From positions 2,086,001 through 2,150,000 of the forward strand of contig NC_009485.1 in NCBI RefSeq assembly GCF_000015165.1: a stretch of DNA of 64,000 nucleotides. The letters run 5' to 3'. This stretch comes from Bradyrhizobium sp. BTAi1. Lineage in GTDB: Bacteria; Pseudomonadota; Alphaproteobacteria; Rhizobiales; Xanthobacteraceae. The notes beneath the pieces are model-generated. The model saw only the letters and a list, made by a program, of their open reading frames with translations, was not told the DNA's origin and did no database searches. The position numbers and the translations under genes were made by a program. This document shows, in pieces, positions 1-8,488 of this stretch. Every line of letters starts with the position of its first letter. The first letter of the stretch is position 1.

Positions 1-2
1 TC

Positions 3-122
3 GCGCATATGGACGGCAATCTCTGCCGCTGCATGACCTATTCGCGGATCCAGAAGGCGATCCAGCGCGCCGCATCCGAGATGCGCACCGCGTCGAACAC
101 CAGCGACCGGAGGGCGACATGA
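3..122 (+). CDS. 2Fe-2S subunit of an aldehyde/isoquinoline oxidoreductase, 3' end only
   Basis: Only the last 39 codons lie in the window; the start is upstream. The visible part has the C-terminal cluster motif GNLCRCMTYSRIQ, which in the xanthine oxidase superfamily holds the second 2Fe-2S centre of the small iron-sulfur subunit. The stop overlaps the start of the next gene as ATGA, so the two are translationally coupled. The partner is the large molybdenum subunit, so this is most likely the alpha (IorA-like) subunit that carries electrons away from the molybdenum site. The family call rests on one motif plus the neighbour. Confidence 0.8.
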   Translation, partial: AHMDGNLCRCMTYSRIQKAIQRAASEMRTASNTSDRRAT

Positions 123-2401
123 ACCAGCACGTCAAGGCAGCGCCGTCGATGGCGCCCGATCTCAGCCGCCGCTCCTTCCTGGTCGGCACCGCCGCGACCG
201 GCCTCGTGCTTGGCTATGCCGGCCTCGCCGATAGCGCGCTCGCCGCAACGACACCTGCGAGCTTCGAGCCCAGCGTCTGGTATTCGATCGCGCCGGATGG
301 CCTGGTTACCGTGACCTGCGGCAAGGCCGATATGGGTCAGCACATCGCCTCGACGATGGCGCAGATCATCTGCGAGGAGCTCGGTGCGGCCTGGAAGGAC
401 ATGCGCGTCCAGCTCGCCTCCAACGATCCGAAGTTCAACGATCCCGTGCTCGGCGCCCAGATCACCGGCGGCAGCTGGAGCACGATGATGAACTTCGACG
501 CCATGAGCCGCGCCGGCGCCGCCGGCCGCATCGCGCTGACCGAGGCCGCCGCATCAGCGATGGGCGTCCCGGCGAAGGAACTCGTGGTGCGCGACGGCGT
601 CGTGATGCATCCGAAGTCGAAGAAGCAGATGAGCTATGCCGAGATCGTCAAGAGCGGCAAGATCACCAAGAGCTTCACGGCCGACGAACTGAAGGCGCTG
701 ACCTTGAAGACCCCCGATCAGTACACGATGATCGGCGTCTCGGTGCCGCAGCTCGACATTCCCGCCAAGACCAACGGCACGGCGAAATACGGCATCGACA
801 CGATGCTGCCGGGCATGGTCTACGGCAAGGTGGTGACGCCGCCGGTGCGCTTCGGCGCCACCGTCAAGTCCGTCGATGACAGCGAGGCCAAGAAGGTCCC
901 GGGCTTCATCAAGGCGGTCGTGCTCGACGACAAGACCGGCTCCACGTCAGGCTGGGTGGTCGCGGTGGCCTCGACCTTCGCCAATGCCAAGAAGGCCGCG
1001 GACGCGCTGAAGATCAGCTATGACAAGGGTCCGTATGCCAATGTCAGCACCGACAGCATCATCACCGAGGCGATGCGGCTGCAGGCGCAGGACGATGCCG
1101 GGCAGTTCTTCGTCAAGGATGGCGATGCCAATGCGGCACTGGCGGGCGCCGCGAAAGTGCTGGAGGCGGAGTACACCACCAGCATCAACATCCACGCGCC
1201 GATGGAGCCGATGAACGCCACCGCCGAGTTCAAGGGCGACATCCTGCACATCTACTCCGGCAATCAGTTCGCGACCCGCTCCGGCGCGATCGCGGCGGGC
1301 GCCGCCGGGATCGATCCGAAATATGTCGTGATGCACCAGGCCTGGCTTGGCGGCGGCTTCGGCCGCCGGCTCGATGCCGACATGATGGTGCCGGCGGTGC
1401 AGGCGGCGAAGGCCGTGGGCAAGCCGGTCAAGGTGATCTATTCCCGCGAGAACGACATGACGATGGACTACTCGCGGCCGCTCACCTACCAGAAAGTGAA
1501 GGCCGGGCTCGACAGCAATGGCAAGCTCATTGCTCTGAGCCACGACGTCGTCTCGGCCTGGCCGACGGCGCGCTGGGGCATCCCGGACTTCCTGACGCCG
1601 TCGGTCGACAAGAAGGGCCCGCTCGACTCGTTCACGGTCAACGGCGCCGACTTCTTCTACACCGTGCCCAACCACCATGTGCGCGCGATCAAGAACGAGC
1701 TCGCGCATAATGCGACGCCGTCCGGCCAGCTCCGCTCGGTGGCGCCGGGTTGGACGTTCTGGGCGGTCGAGAGCATGATCGACGAGATCGCCGCCGCGTC
1801 CGGCCAGGACCCGGCGCAGTTCCGTATCGCGCTGCTCGACGGCAAGGGCAAGAACGATGGCGGCGCGCAGCGGCTGCGCAACACGCTGCTGGCGGCGATG
1901 GGCCTGTCCGGCTACGGGTCGAAGAAGCTGTCGAAGGGCGAGGGCATGGGCGTCGCCTGCGTGTCGTCGCAGGAGCGGGCGTCCGCGAGCTGGACGGCCT
2001 GCGTCGCCCATGTCGCGGTGGCTGACAACGGCGCGGTGACGGTGAAGAAGCTCACCGTGGCGACCGACGTCGGCACCCAGGTGCATCCCGACAACATCCG
2101 CGCCCAGGTCGAGGGCGCGGCGCTGTGGGGATTGTCGCTGGCGATGTACGAGAAGGCGACGTTGAAGGATGGCGGCATCGAGCAGACCAACTTCGACAGC
2201 TACACGCCGCTGCGGATGAGCCAGGTGCCGGAGGTCGCGATCGCCGTGATCGCCAATGGCGAGAAGGCGACCGGCGTCGGCGAGCCCGCGGTGACCGTGG
2301 TCGCGCCGGCGCTCGGCAACGCCATCTACAACGCCTGCGGTGCCCGCCTGCGCTCGCTGCCGATCACCGCGGAAGCGGTGAAGGCCAACATGAAGGCGTA
2401 G
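119..2401 (+). CDS. Molybdopterin subunit, isoquinoline 1-oxidoreductase beta type
   Basis: A 760-residue large subunit of the xanthine oxidase superfamily. The N-terminus has a twin-arginine signal (SRRSFLVG at about residues 17-24, then a hydrophobic stretch ending in ALA). This is typical of IorB-type subunits exported folded with cofactor and electron partner. Cofactor motifs are GGGFGRR (about residue 410), QLRSVAPG (about 540) and GVGEPA, whose Glu722 matches the catalytic glutamate of this superfamily. Length fits the family. The start overlaps the preceding Fe-S gene by 4 nt. The substrate cannot be read from sequence; relatives oxidise N-heterocycles or aldehydes. No dedicated maturation factor or cytochrome partner is visible downstream. 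Confidence 0.88.
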   Translation: MNQHVKAAPSMAPDLSRRSFLVGTAATGLVLGYAGLADSALAATTPASFEPSVWYSIAPDGLVTVTCGKADMGQHIASTMAQIICEELGAAWKDMRVQLASNDPKFNDPVLGAQITGGSWSTMMNFDAMSRAGAAGRIALTEAAASAMGVPAKELVVRDGVVMHPKSKKQMSYAEIVKSGKITKSFTADELKALTLKTPDQYTMIGVSVPQLDIPAKTNGTAKYGIDTMLPGMVYGKVVTPPVRFGATVKSVDDSEAKKVPGFIKAVVLDDKTGSTSGWVVAVASTFANAKKAADALKISYDKGPYANVSTDSIITEAMRLQAQDDAGQFFVKDGDANAALAGAAKVLEAEYTTSINIHAPMEPMNATAEFKGDILHIYSGNQFATRSGAIAAGAAGIDPKYVVMHQAWLGGGFGRRLDADMMVPAVQAAKAVGKPVKVIYSRENDMTMDYSRPLTYQKVKAGLDSNGKLIALSHDVVSAWPTARWGIPDFLTPSVDKKGPLDSFTVNGADFFYTVPNHHVRAIKNELAHNATPSGQLRSVAPGWTFWAVESMIDEIAAASGQDPAQFRIALLDGKGKNDGGAQRLRNTLLAAMGLSGYGSKKLSKGEGMGVACVSSQERASASWTACVAHVAVADNGAVTVKKLTVATDVGTQVHPDNIRAQVEGAALWGLSLAMYEKATLKDGGIEQTNFDSYTPLRMSQVPEVAIAVIANGEKATGVGEPAVTVVAPALGNAIYNACGARLRSLPITAEAVKANMKA

Positions 2402-2412
2402 CACGAACAAGC

Positions 2413-2447
2413 AGGGTGGGGCGGTCCGCTCCACCCTCTATATTTTA
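2413..2447 (+). terminator. Rho-independent terminator after the molybdoenzyme gene
   Basis: AGGGTGG (2413-2419) pairs perfectly with CCACCCT (2431-2437) and is followed by CTATATTTTAA. It lies 12 nt after the stop codon at 2401. Confidence 0.75.
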
Positions 2448-2959
2448 AGTTCTTCGTTCACCCAGCGGCCATCGCTTCCGCGCGGCTTCTGTCCATGAGT
2501 TAGCCGGCTTGAATTTCAGCTTGTTTGTCGGACGAGCCTTAGCTCGTTGATTGCTCCGCATGTCCGCAGTGCATGTTTTGCGCGACAATCAGGAGGCAAG
2601 GAGATTGGTGATCTCCCGATGTCTCCCCAGCTGTCGTCCCGGACAAGCGCGCAAAGGGCGCGCCGATCCGGGACCCCATCACCCCAGAAAATGTGGAGGG
2701 AACGATGGTCGACCGATCTCGCCCAAGCCACGACCGCCGCGGAGTGATGGTGTCCCGGGTCCGCGCCCGCCAGCGCTGACGCGTTATCGGACTTGCCCGA
2801 GACGAAACGGGAGGTGTGGGCCGGGGAGAGGTATTCAGATCCGTCTCCCGGAACAATTTCAGCCGAGCAGCTCCGATCAAATTCACTTGCTTTGAATTCG
2901 AATTCGGAATACGAATTCCTCAGAAGTCGCGAAAATGCGACCCTCGTGGGAGAGAGGCC
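2448..2959. other. Intergenic region with one inverted repeat
   Basis: About 510 bases without a convincing gene. GTCCCGGA (2636-2643) pairs with TCCGGGAC (2667-2674). The surrounding bases resemble intergenic repeat debris common in bradyrhizobia, by memory only. Short open frames here have no recognisable domain or good ribosome site. The promoter of the TRAP operon should lie in the AT-richer part near 2850-2930, but I cannot fix -35/-10 boxes. Confidence 0.4.
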
Positions 2960-3979
2960 ATGCTCAAGGTGAGCCGTCGTGCGTTGTTGACCACTGCAGC
3001 CGGCGCCGCCGCTGGCTGTCTCGTGCAGAGCCCGGCCGTGCTGGCCCAGGCTGCGCCGCTCAAGCTGAAATTTGGCAACGATCTGCCGGCCACGCACGCG
3101 GTCAACGTGCGGCTGCGCGAGGCCGTCGAGGCGATCACCGCGGAGACCAAGGGGCAGGTCGAGATCAGCCTGTTTCCGAACAACCAGCTCGGCAGCGACA
3201 GCGACATGATCACCCAGCTGCGTTCCGGCGCGCTCGAGCTCGCGACCATGCCGGGCACCGTGCTGTCGACGTTGATCCCGACGGCGTCGCTGACCGGCGT
3301 CGGCTTCGCCTTCACCAGCTACGATAAGGTGTGGGCCGCGATGGACGGCGAGGTCGGTGGCTTCATCCGCCGCAACATCGAGAAGGTGGGGCTGTTTCCG
3401 TTCGAGAGCGTCTGGGACAATGGCTTCCGCCAGATCACGACCAGCACCAAGCCGATCACCGCGCCGGCCGATCTCGCCAACTTCAAGATCCGTGTGCCCG
3501 TCGTGCCGCTGTGGGTCGCGATGTTCTCGGCGTTCGGCGCCTCGCCGATCAGCGTGCCCTTGAGCGAGGCCTATTCGGCGCTGCAGACCAGGATCGCCGA
3601 CGGCCAGGAGAACCCGCTGGCGCTGATCGATTCCGCCAAGTTCTACGAGGTGCAGAAATTCTGCTCGCTGACCAATCACAGCTGGGACGGCTTCTGGCTG
3701 CTGTCCAGCGGCAAGATCTGGAAGACGATCCCGCAGGACGTCCAGAAGCTGCTGCAGACGACGTTCAACGCGGCCGCCAGGAAGCAGCGCAACGATATCG
3801 TCCAGGCCAACGCCGATCTGCAGAAGAGCTTGGAAGGCAAGGGCCTGACCTTCAACAAGACCGATGCCGAGCTGTTCCAGGCGACCCTGGCCAAAACCAG
3901 TTTCTACAAGGACGCCAAGACGAAGTTCGGCGACGAGGCCTGGGCGCTGCTGCAGCGCTACGCCGGAAATATCAGCTGA
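2960..3979 (+). CDS. TRAP transporter substrate-binding protein, DctP family
   Basis: A 339-residue periplasmic binding protein. I start it at ATG 2960, which follows GGGAGAG and gives a clean signal (MLKVSRRALLTTAAGAA ... VLAQA). The frame is open further upstream, but that extension has no signal or family resemblance. The mature part begins LKLKFGNDLPATH and contains the DctP-type core FKIRVPVVPLWVAMFSAFGASPI, with the arginine that normally binds a ligand carboxylate, and the downstream YSALQTRIADGQENP motif. It should capture an organic acid for the fused permease encoded 27 nt downstream. The ligand is unknown; the acyl-CoA ligase in the operon suggests a carboxylic acid. Confidence 0.9.
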   Translation: MLKVSRRALLTTAAGAAAGCLVQSPAVLAQAAPLKLKFGNDLPATHAVNVRLREAVEAITAETKGQVEISLFPNNQLGSDSDMITQLRSGALELATMPGTVLSTLIPTASLTGVGFAFTSYDKVWAAMDGEVGGFIRRNIEKVGLFPFESVWDNGFRQITTSTKPITAPADLANFKIRVPVVPLWVAMFSAFGASPISVPLSEAYSALQTRIADGQENPLALIDSAKFYEVQKFCSLTNHSWDGFWLLSSGKIWKTIPQDVQKLLQTTFNAAARKQRNDIVQANADLQKSLEGKGLTFNKTDAELFQATLAKTSFYKDAKTKFGDEAWALLQRYAGNIS

Positions 3980-4006
3980 TCTTCACACTAGCGCGGATGT
4001 CGGGCC

Positions 4007-5890
4007 ATGGCCATGCAGCTCGCCGAACAATCCAGTGCGTCCCTCCTGCCGGCAACCGGATTGGTCTCCATCACGCGCGCGCTCGAGCGGGGGCTCGGCG
4101 CCATCGTTTCGGCTGCGGCGGCGCTGCTCGTCGTCGCCGAGATCGGCGTGCTGTTCGCGGGCGTGTGCACCCGCTACGTCTTCCACAGGCCGCTGATCTG
4201 GTCGGACGAGCTGGCCGGCATTCTCTTCCTGTGGCTTGCCATGCTCGGCGCCGCCGTCGCCTTCCAGCGCGGCGAGCACATGCGCATGACCGCCGCGGTG
4301 GGGCGCTTGTCGAAGCGGATGCAATCGTTCCTCGACGTGCTCGCCATCGCCGCGCCGCTCGCCTTCCTGATCCTCGTCATCGATCCCGCCTATGAGTTCG
4401 CTGCCGACGAGGCGATCATCACCACGCCGGCGCTGGAGCTGTCCAATCTGTGGCGCGCCGCCGCGCTGCCGACCGGCCTCGGCGTCATGCTGGTCATGGC
4501 CGTGCTGCGGCTGTGCACGCTCGGCGAATGGAAGCTGGTCGGTGCCGCCGCTGTGCTGATCGGCGCGACCGGCATGGGGCTTCATCTGATCGGCCCGGCG
4601 CTGATCCCGCTCGGCAACCTCAATCTGCTGATCTTCTTCGTCGGCCTCGTTGCGATCCTGGTGTTCGCCGCGGTGCCGATCGCCTTCGCCTTCGGCCTCG
4701 CCACCTTCGCCTACATCACCTTGACGACGACCACGCCGTCCACCGTCGTGATCGGTCGCATGGACGAGGGCATGAGCCATCTGATCCTGCTGTCGGTGCC
4801 GCTGTTCGTGTTCCTCGGCCTGCTGATCGAGATGACCGGGATGGCGCGGGCGATGGTCGGCTTTCTTGCCAGCCTGCTGGGGCACGTCCGTGGCGGCCTG
4901 CAATATGTGCTGGTCGCGGCGATGTATCTCGTCTCCGGCATCTCCGGCTCCAAGGCCGCCGACATGGCGGCGGTCGCGCCGGTGCTGTTTCCCGAAATGG
5001 TGAAGCGCGGCGCCAGGCCCGGCGATCTCGTGGCCCTCTTGTCCGCCACTGGCGCGCAGACCGAGACGATCCCGCCGAGTCTCGTGCTGATCACCATCGG
5101 CTCGGTCACCGGCGTATCGATCGCGGCGCTGTTCACCGGCGGCCTGCTGCCCGGCCTGGTACTGGCCGTCATGCTGTGCATCGTGGTCTGGCAGCGCTAT
5201 CGCGGCGAGGATCTGTCGCATGTCAGCAAGGCGAGTCTCGGCATGATCGCCAAGAGCTTTGTCATCGCTCTGCCGGCGGTGGCGCTGCCTTTCATCATCC
5301 GCGCCGCCGTGGTCGGCGGCGTCGCGACCGCGACCGAAGTCTCCACCATCGGCATCGTCTATTCGGCACTGTGCGGTCTGCTGCTCTACCGCCGCTTCGA
5401 CTGGCGGCGGCTGTCGCCGATGCTGATCGAGACCGCGGCGCTGTCCGGCGCCATCCTGCTGATCATCGGCGCCGCCACCGGCATGGCCTGGGCGCTGACC
5501 CAGTCCGGCTTCTCCACCGCGCTGGCGCGCTTCATGACCAATCTGCCCGGCGGCGCCCCGATGTTCCTGGCGGTCACCATCGTGGCCTTCATCGTGCTCG
5601 GCAGCGTGCTCGAAGGCATTCCCGCGATCGTGCTGTTCGGCCCGCTGCTGTTTCCGATCGCCAAGCAGATCGGCATCCACGAGGTGCACTATGCGATGGT
5701 GGTGATCCTGGCGATGGGGATCGGCCTGTTCGCGCCGCCATTCGGCGTCGGCTACTACGCCGCCTGCGCTATCAGCCGGATTCATCCGGACCTCGGGATC
5801 AGGCCGATGCTGGGCTACACGCTGGCGCTCCTGATCGGCACGATCGTGATCGCGGCCGTGCCGTGGTTCTCGATCGGGCTGCTGCGATGA
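4007..5890 (+). CDS. Fused TRAP transporter small and large permease (DctQM)
   Basis: A 627-residue integral membrane protein. Residues about 20-185 form the four-helix DctQ part (WSDELAGILFLWLAMLGAAVAF is its usual signature). After a linker helix, the rest is a DctM large permease with repeated hydrophobic segments and motifs such as GSKAADMAAVAPVL and PFGVGYYAA. Q and M are separate genes in many TRAP systems, but fusions are well known. It imports the ligand of the upstream binding protein using an ion gradient. The gap to the binding protein is 27 nt, and 39 nt to the ligase, consistent with one operon. Confidence 0.9.
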   Translation: MAMQLAEQSSASLLPATGLVSITRALERGLGAIVSAAAALLVVAEIGVLFAGVCTRYVFHRPLIWSDELAGILFLWLAMLGAAVAFQRGEHMRMTAAVGRLSKRMQSFLDVLAIAAPLAFLILVIDPAYEFAADEAIITTPALELSNLWRAAALPTGLGVMLVMAVLRLCTLGEWKLVGAAAVLIGATGMGLHLIGPALIPLGNLNLLIFFVGLVAILVFAAVPIAFAFGLATFAYITLTTTTPSTVVIGRMDEGMSHLILLSVPLFVFLGLLIEMTGMARAMVGFLASLLGHVRGGLQYVLVAAMYLVSGISGSKAADMAAVAPVLFPEMVKRGARPGDLVALLSATGAQTETIPPSLVLITIGSVTGVSIAALFTGGLLPGLVLAVMLCIVVWQRYRGEDLSHVSKASLGMIAKSFVIALPAVALPFIIRAAVVGGVATATEVSTIGIVYSALCGLLLYRRFDWRRLSPMLIETAALSGAILLIIGAATGMAWALTQSGFSTALARFMTNLPGGAPMFLAVTIVAFIVLGSVLEGIPAIVLFGPLLFPIAKQIGIHEVHYAMVVILAMGIGLFAPPFGVGYYAACAISRIHPDLGIRPMLGYTLALLIGTIVIAAVPWFSIGLLR

Positions 5891-5929
5891 TCCATCGACC
5901 GCACATGAAGAGATGACGGGGGAACGACG

Positions 5930-7483
5930 ATGAAGGACCTCTTGAATTTCGGCCAGATGCTGGCGGCCCACGCCCGGATGTCGCCGGAGCGCACCGGCGC
6001 CCGCGATCTCGAACGGTCGATGAGCTTCAGGCTCTGGAACGCGCGCGCCTGCCGGCTCGCCAATGCGCTGCTCGGGCTCGGGCTGGCCAAGGGCGATCGG
6101 GTGGCCATTCTCGCCTATAATTGCGTGGAGTGGTGCGAGATCTATGCAGCCACGGCCAAAGCCGGACTGGTGGCCTTGCCGATCAATTTCCGTCTCACCG
6201 CGCCCGAGGTGCAGTTCATCGTCCAGAATGCCGAAGCGTCCGCTGTCATCGTGCAGGACGAACTCGTCGGCCTGGTCGAGGAGGTACGCCAGGATCTCGG
6301 CATCGCCGATGATCGCTTCATCCATTTCGGCACCGGGCCGCGTCCGGCCGGCTATCGCGACTATGAGGACATCATCGCGGCGGCTGCCGATCGCGAGCCG
6401 ACCCAGCAGGTCGCGCTATCGGACCCCTGGACCCTGATGTATACGTCGGGCACGACCGGCAAGCCGAAGGGCGTGCTGCGCAGCCATCGCAGCGCGGTGC
6501 TGCTCTCGATGGTCACCGAGATCGAGCTGAAGCTCAGCCGCAATGACGGCGCGTTGCTGGTGATGCCGATGTGCCACGCCAACTCGCTGAACTTCTTCGG
6601 AGCCTTCGGCTATATTGGCGGCGTCAATTCGATCTATTCGCGCAAGAGTTTCGATCCCGAGCACGCGGTGACGACGCTCGCCGACGGCGGCTCGACCTTC
6701 ACCTCGCTGGTGCCGACGCACTACATCATGATGCTGGACCTGCCGCGCGCGATCCGCGCGCAGCATGATTTCAGCGCGGTGACCAAGCTGATGATCTCCT
6801 CGGCGCCGGCCCGCCCGGAGACCAAGCGCGAGGTGATGGAGATGTTTCCGAAGTCCGGCCTCTACGAGCTCTATGGCGCGACCGAGACCGGCTGGGTGAC
6901 GATGCTGCACCCGCATGAGCAATTCACCAAGCTCGGCTCCGTGGGGCGCGAATGCGTCGGCGCCGCGCCGATCCGCATCCTTGATGAAGCCGGCAACGAA
7001 GTGCCGGACGGGCAGGCGGGCGAGCTCTATTCCTCCAACGCACATACCTTCGACTGCTACTGGCGCCTGCCCGACAAGACCGCGGAGGCGTTTCGTGGCG
7101 ACTATTGCTCGGTCGGCGACATGGCCCGCCGCGATGCGGACGGCTACATCCACCTCGCCGACCGCAAGAGCAACATGATCATCTCGGGCGGCGAGAACAT
7201 CTATCCCTCGGAGGTCGAGGCGCTGGTCGGCGCGCATCCCGGCGTCAAGGACATCGCCGTGATCGGCCTGCCCGACGACAAATGGGGCGAGCGCGTCCAC
7301 GCCGTGATCGTGCCGCGCGACGGCATGGCGATCAAGGAATGCGAGCTGGCTGAATGGGCGAAGGATCGTCTCGCCGGCTTCAAGCGGCCGCGGACCTATG
7401 CCTTCATCACCGACGCCGAGATGCCGCGCAATGCCACCGGCAAGATCCTGCATCGCGAGTTGAAGAAGAGATTTGCGCCGTGA
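5930..7483 (+). CDS. AMP-forming acyl-CoA synthetase (class I adenylating enzyme)
   Basis: A 517-residue ATP-dependent acid-CoA ligase. Motifs appear in the usual order: YTSGTTGKPKGV (about residue 170, AMP phosphate loop), YGATETG (about 315), GDMARRDADGYIHLADR (about 396, hinge), SGGENIYPSEVE, and RNATGKILHREL with the catalytic lysine near residue 504. The start follows GGGGGAACG. It probably activates the acid imported by the TRAP system. With a thiamine-diphosphate enzyme in the same operon, a hydroxyacyl-CoA or oxalyl-CoA is a reasonable product, but that is inference. Related families include malonyl-, benzoate- and fatty acid-CoA ligases; sequence alone does not choose between them. 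Confidence 0.88.
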   Translation: MKDLLNFGQMLAAHARMSPERTGARDLERSMSFRLWNARACRLANALLGLGLAKGDRVAILAYNCVEWCEIYAATAKAGLVALPINFRLTAPEVQFIVQNAEASAVIVQDELVGLVEEVRQDLGIADDRFIHFGTGPRPAGYRDYEDIIAAAADREPTQQVALSDPWTLMYTSGTTGKPKGVLRSHRSAVLLSMVTEIELKLSRNDGALLVMPMCHANSLNFFGAFGYIGGVNSIYSRKSFDPEHAVTTLADGGSTFTSLVPTHYIMMLDLPRAIRAQHDFSAVTKLMISSAPARPETKREVMEMFPKSGLYELYGATETGWVTMLHPHEQFTKLGSVGRECVGAAPIRILDEAGNEVPDGQAGELYSSNAHTFDCYWRLPDKTAEAFRGDYCSVGDMARRDADGYIHLADRKSNMIISGGENIYPSEVEALVGAHPGVKDIAVIGLPDDKWGERVHAVIVPRDGMAIKECELAEWAKDRLAGFKRPRTYAFITDAEMPRNATGKILHRELKKRFAP

Positions 7484-7521
7484 GGTGGTTGCGATGGGCC
7501 GCGGTCTGATATGGAACTGCG

Positions 7522-8460
7522 ATGCAGGCCGTTCTCAACTCCGCTCTTCCGATTTTCGCGCTGATCCTCACCGGCTTCCTGTGCGGACGGTTCAATGTGT
7601 TCGATCGCACCGCGACCGACAACCTCAACCGCTTTGCCGTGTATCTGGCATTGCCGGCGCTGATCTTCACGGCGATGTCCAGGATCGGCGTCGAGCAGGT
7701 CAGCCAGTTCGGCTTCATCGGCGCGTTCTGCGGCGGCATCGCCGCGACCTTTGCGACCGGCTTTGCGATCAGCCGGCTCCGCGGCCGTCGCGTCGCCAAT
7801 GCCAGCATCGAGGGGCTGGACGCCGGCTACAGCAATGTCGGCTTCATGGGCATTCCGATGTGCTTGTTGGTGTTCGGCCCGGACAGCGCGCCGGCCTCGA
7901 TCATCGCCACTTTGTTCACGGCCTGCGTGCTGTTTCTGTTCGCGATCGTGGTCGTCGAGATGGATCTGCAGAAGGGCGCCACGCTCGGGGCGACCATCGC
8001 CAAGGTCGCGCGCTCGCTCCTGACCAGCCCGTTGTTCATCGCGCCCGTCGCCGGGCTCGCGGTGGGCTTGAGCGGCTTCGCGCTGCCGGCGCCGTTCATG
8101 AGCTTCACGACCTTGCTGGGCGGCGCGGCGTCGCCGGCGGCGCTGGTCTGCATCGGTCTCTTTCTCGCCCAGGAGCGGGTGGTGACGCACGATGCCAACT
8201 CGATCGCCATTCTCGTGTCGCTGAAGCTCGTGATGCAGCCGGCGGTGACCGCGCTGCTCGCCTTTCATGTGTTCGCGATGCCGCCGCTGTGGTCGCATTC
8301 GGCCGTGATCCTGAGCGCGCTGCCGATCGGCTCGGGGCCGTTCACGATCGCCAAGCTCTATGGCCTGGAGGCCGGCGTCACATCGGGCGCGATCCTGGTC
8401 TCGCACATCTTCGCCGTCCTCACCGTCTCGCTGCTGGTGGCCTGGCTCGCGCCGGGCTGA
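7522..8460 (+). CDS. AEC-family (auxin efflux carrier type) transporter
   Basis: A 312-residue membrane protein with about ten hydrophobic segments in two halves. It opens MQAVLNSALPIFALILTGFL and contains GYSNVGFMGIPM, the asparagine/glycine-rich motif typical of AEC carriers. The bacterial family includes malonate and other organic acid carriers (MdcF type). Its place between the acyl-CoA ligase (38 nt upstream) and the thiamine-diphosphate enzyme (28 nt downstream) suggests it moves the same acid or a product of it, giving the operon a second transport route beside TRAP. Direction of transport is unknown. Confidence 0.85.
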   Translation: MQAVLNSALPIFALILTGFLCGRFNVFDRTATDNLNRFAVYLALPALIFTAMSRIGVEQVSQFGFIGAFCGGIAATFATGFAISRLRGRRVANASIEGLDAGYSNVGFMGIPMCLLVFGPDSAPASIIATLFTACVLFLFAIVVVEMDLQKGATLGATIAKVARSLLTSPLFIAPVAGLAVGLSGFALPAPFMSFTTLLGGAASPAALVCIGLFLAQERVVTHDANSIAILVSLKLVMQPAVTALLAFHVFAMPPLWSHSAVILSALPIGSGPFTIAKLYGLEAGVTSGAILVSHIFAVLTVSLLVAWLAPG

Positions 8461-8488
8461 CCCCACCATCGTCCGCCGGAGTCGTCAG

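Noticed and set aside
2551..2895. A 114-codon frame upstream of the TRAP binding protein
   Set aside because: Lies in repeat-like intergenic DNA, no ribosome site, no domain.
3983..6325. A 780-codon minus-strand frame opposite the TRAP permease and ligase genes
   Set aside because: Low-complexity Arg/Asp/Gly/Gln-rich translation, no motifs; a shadow of the real plus-strand genes.
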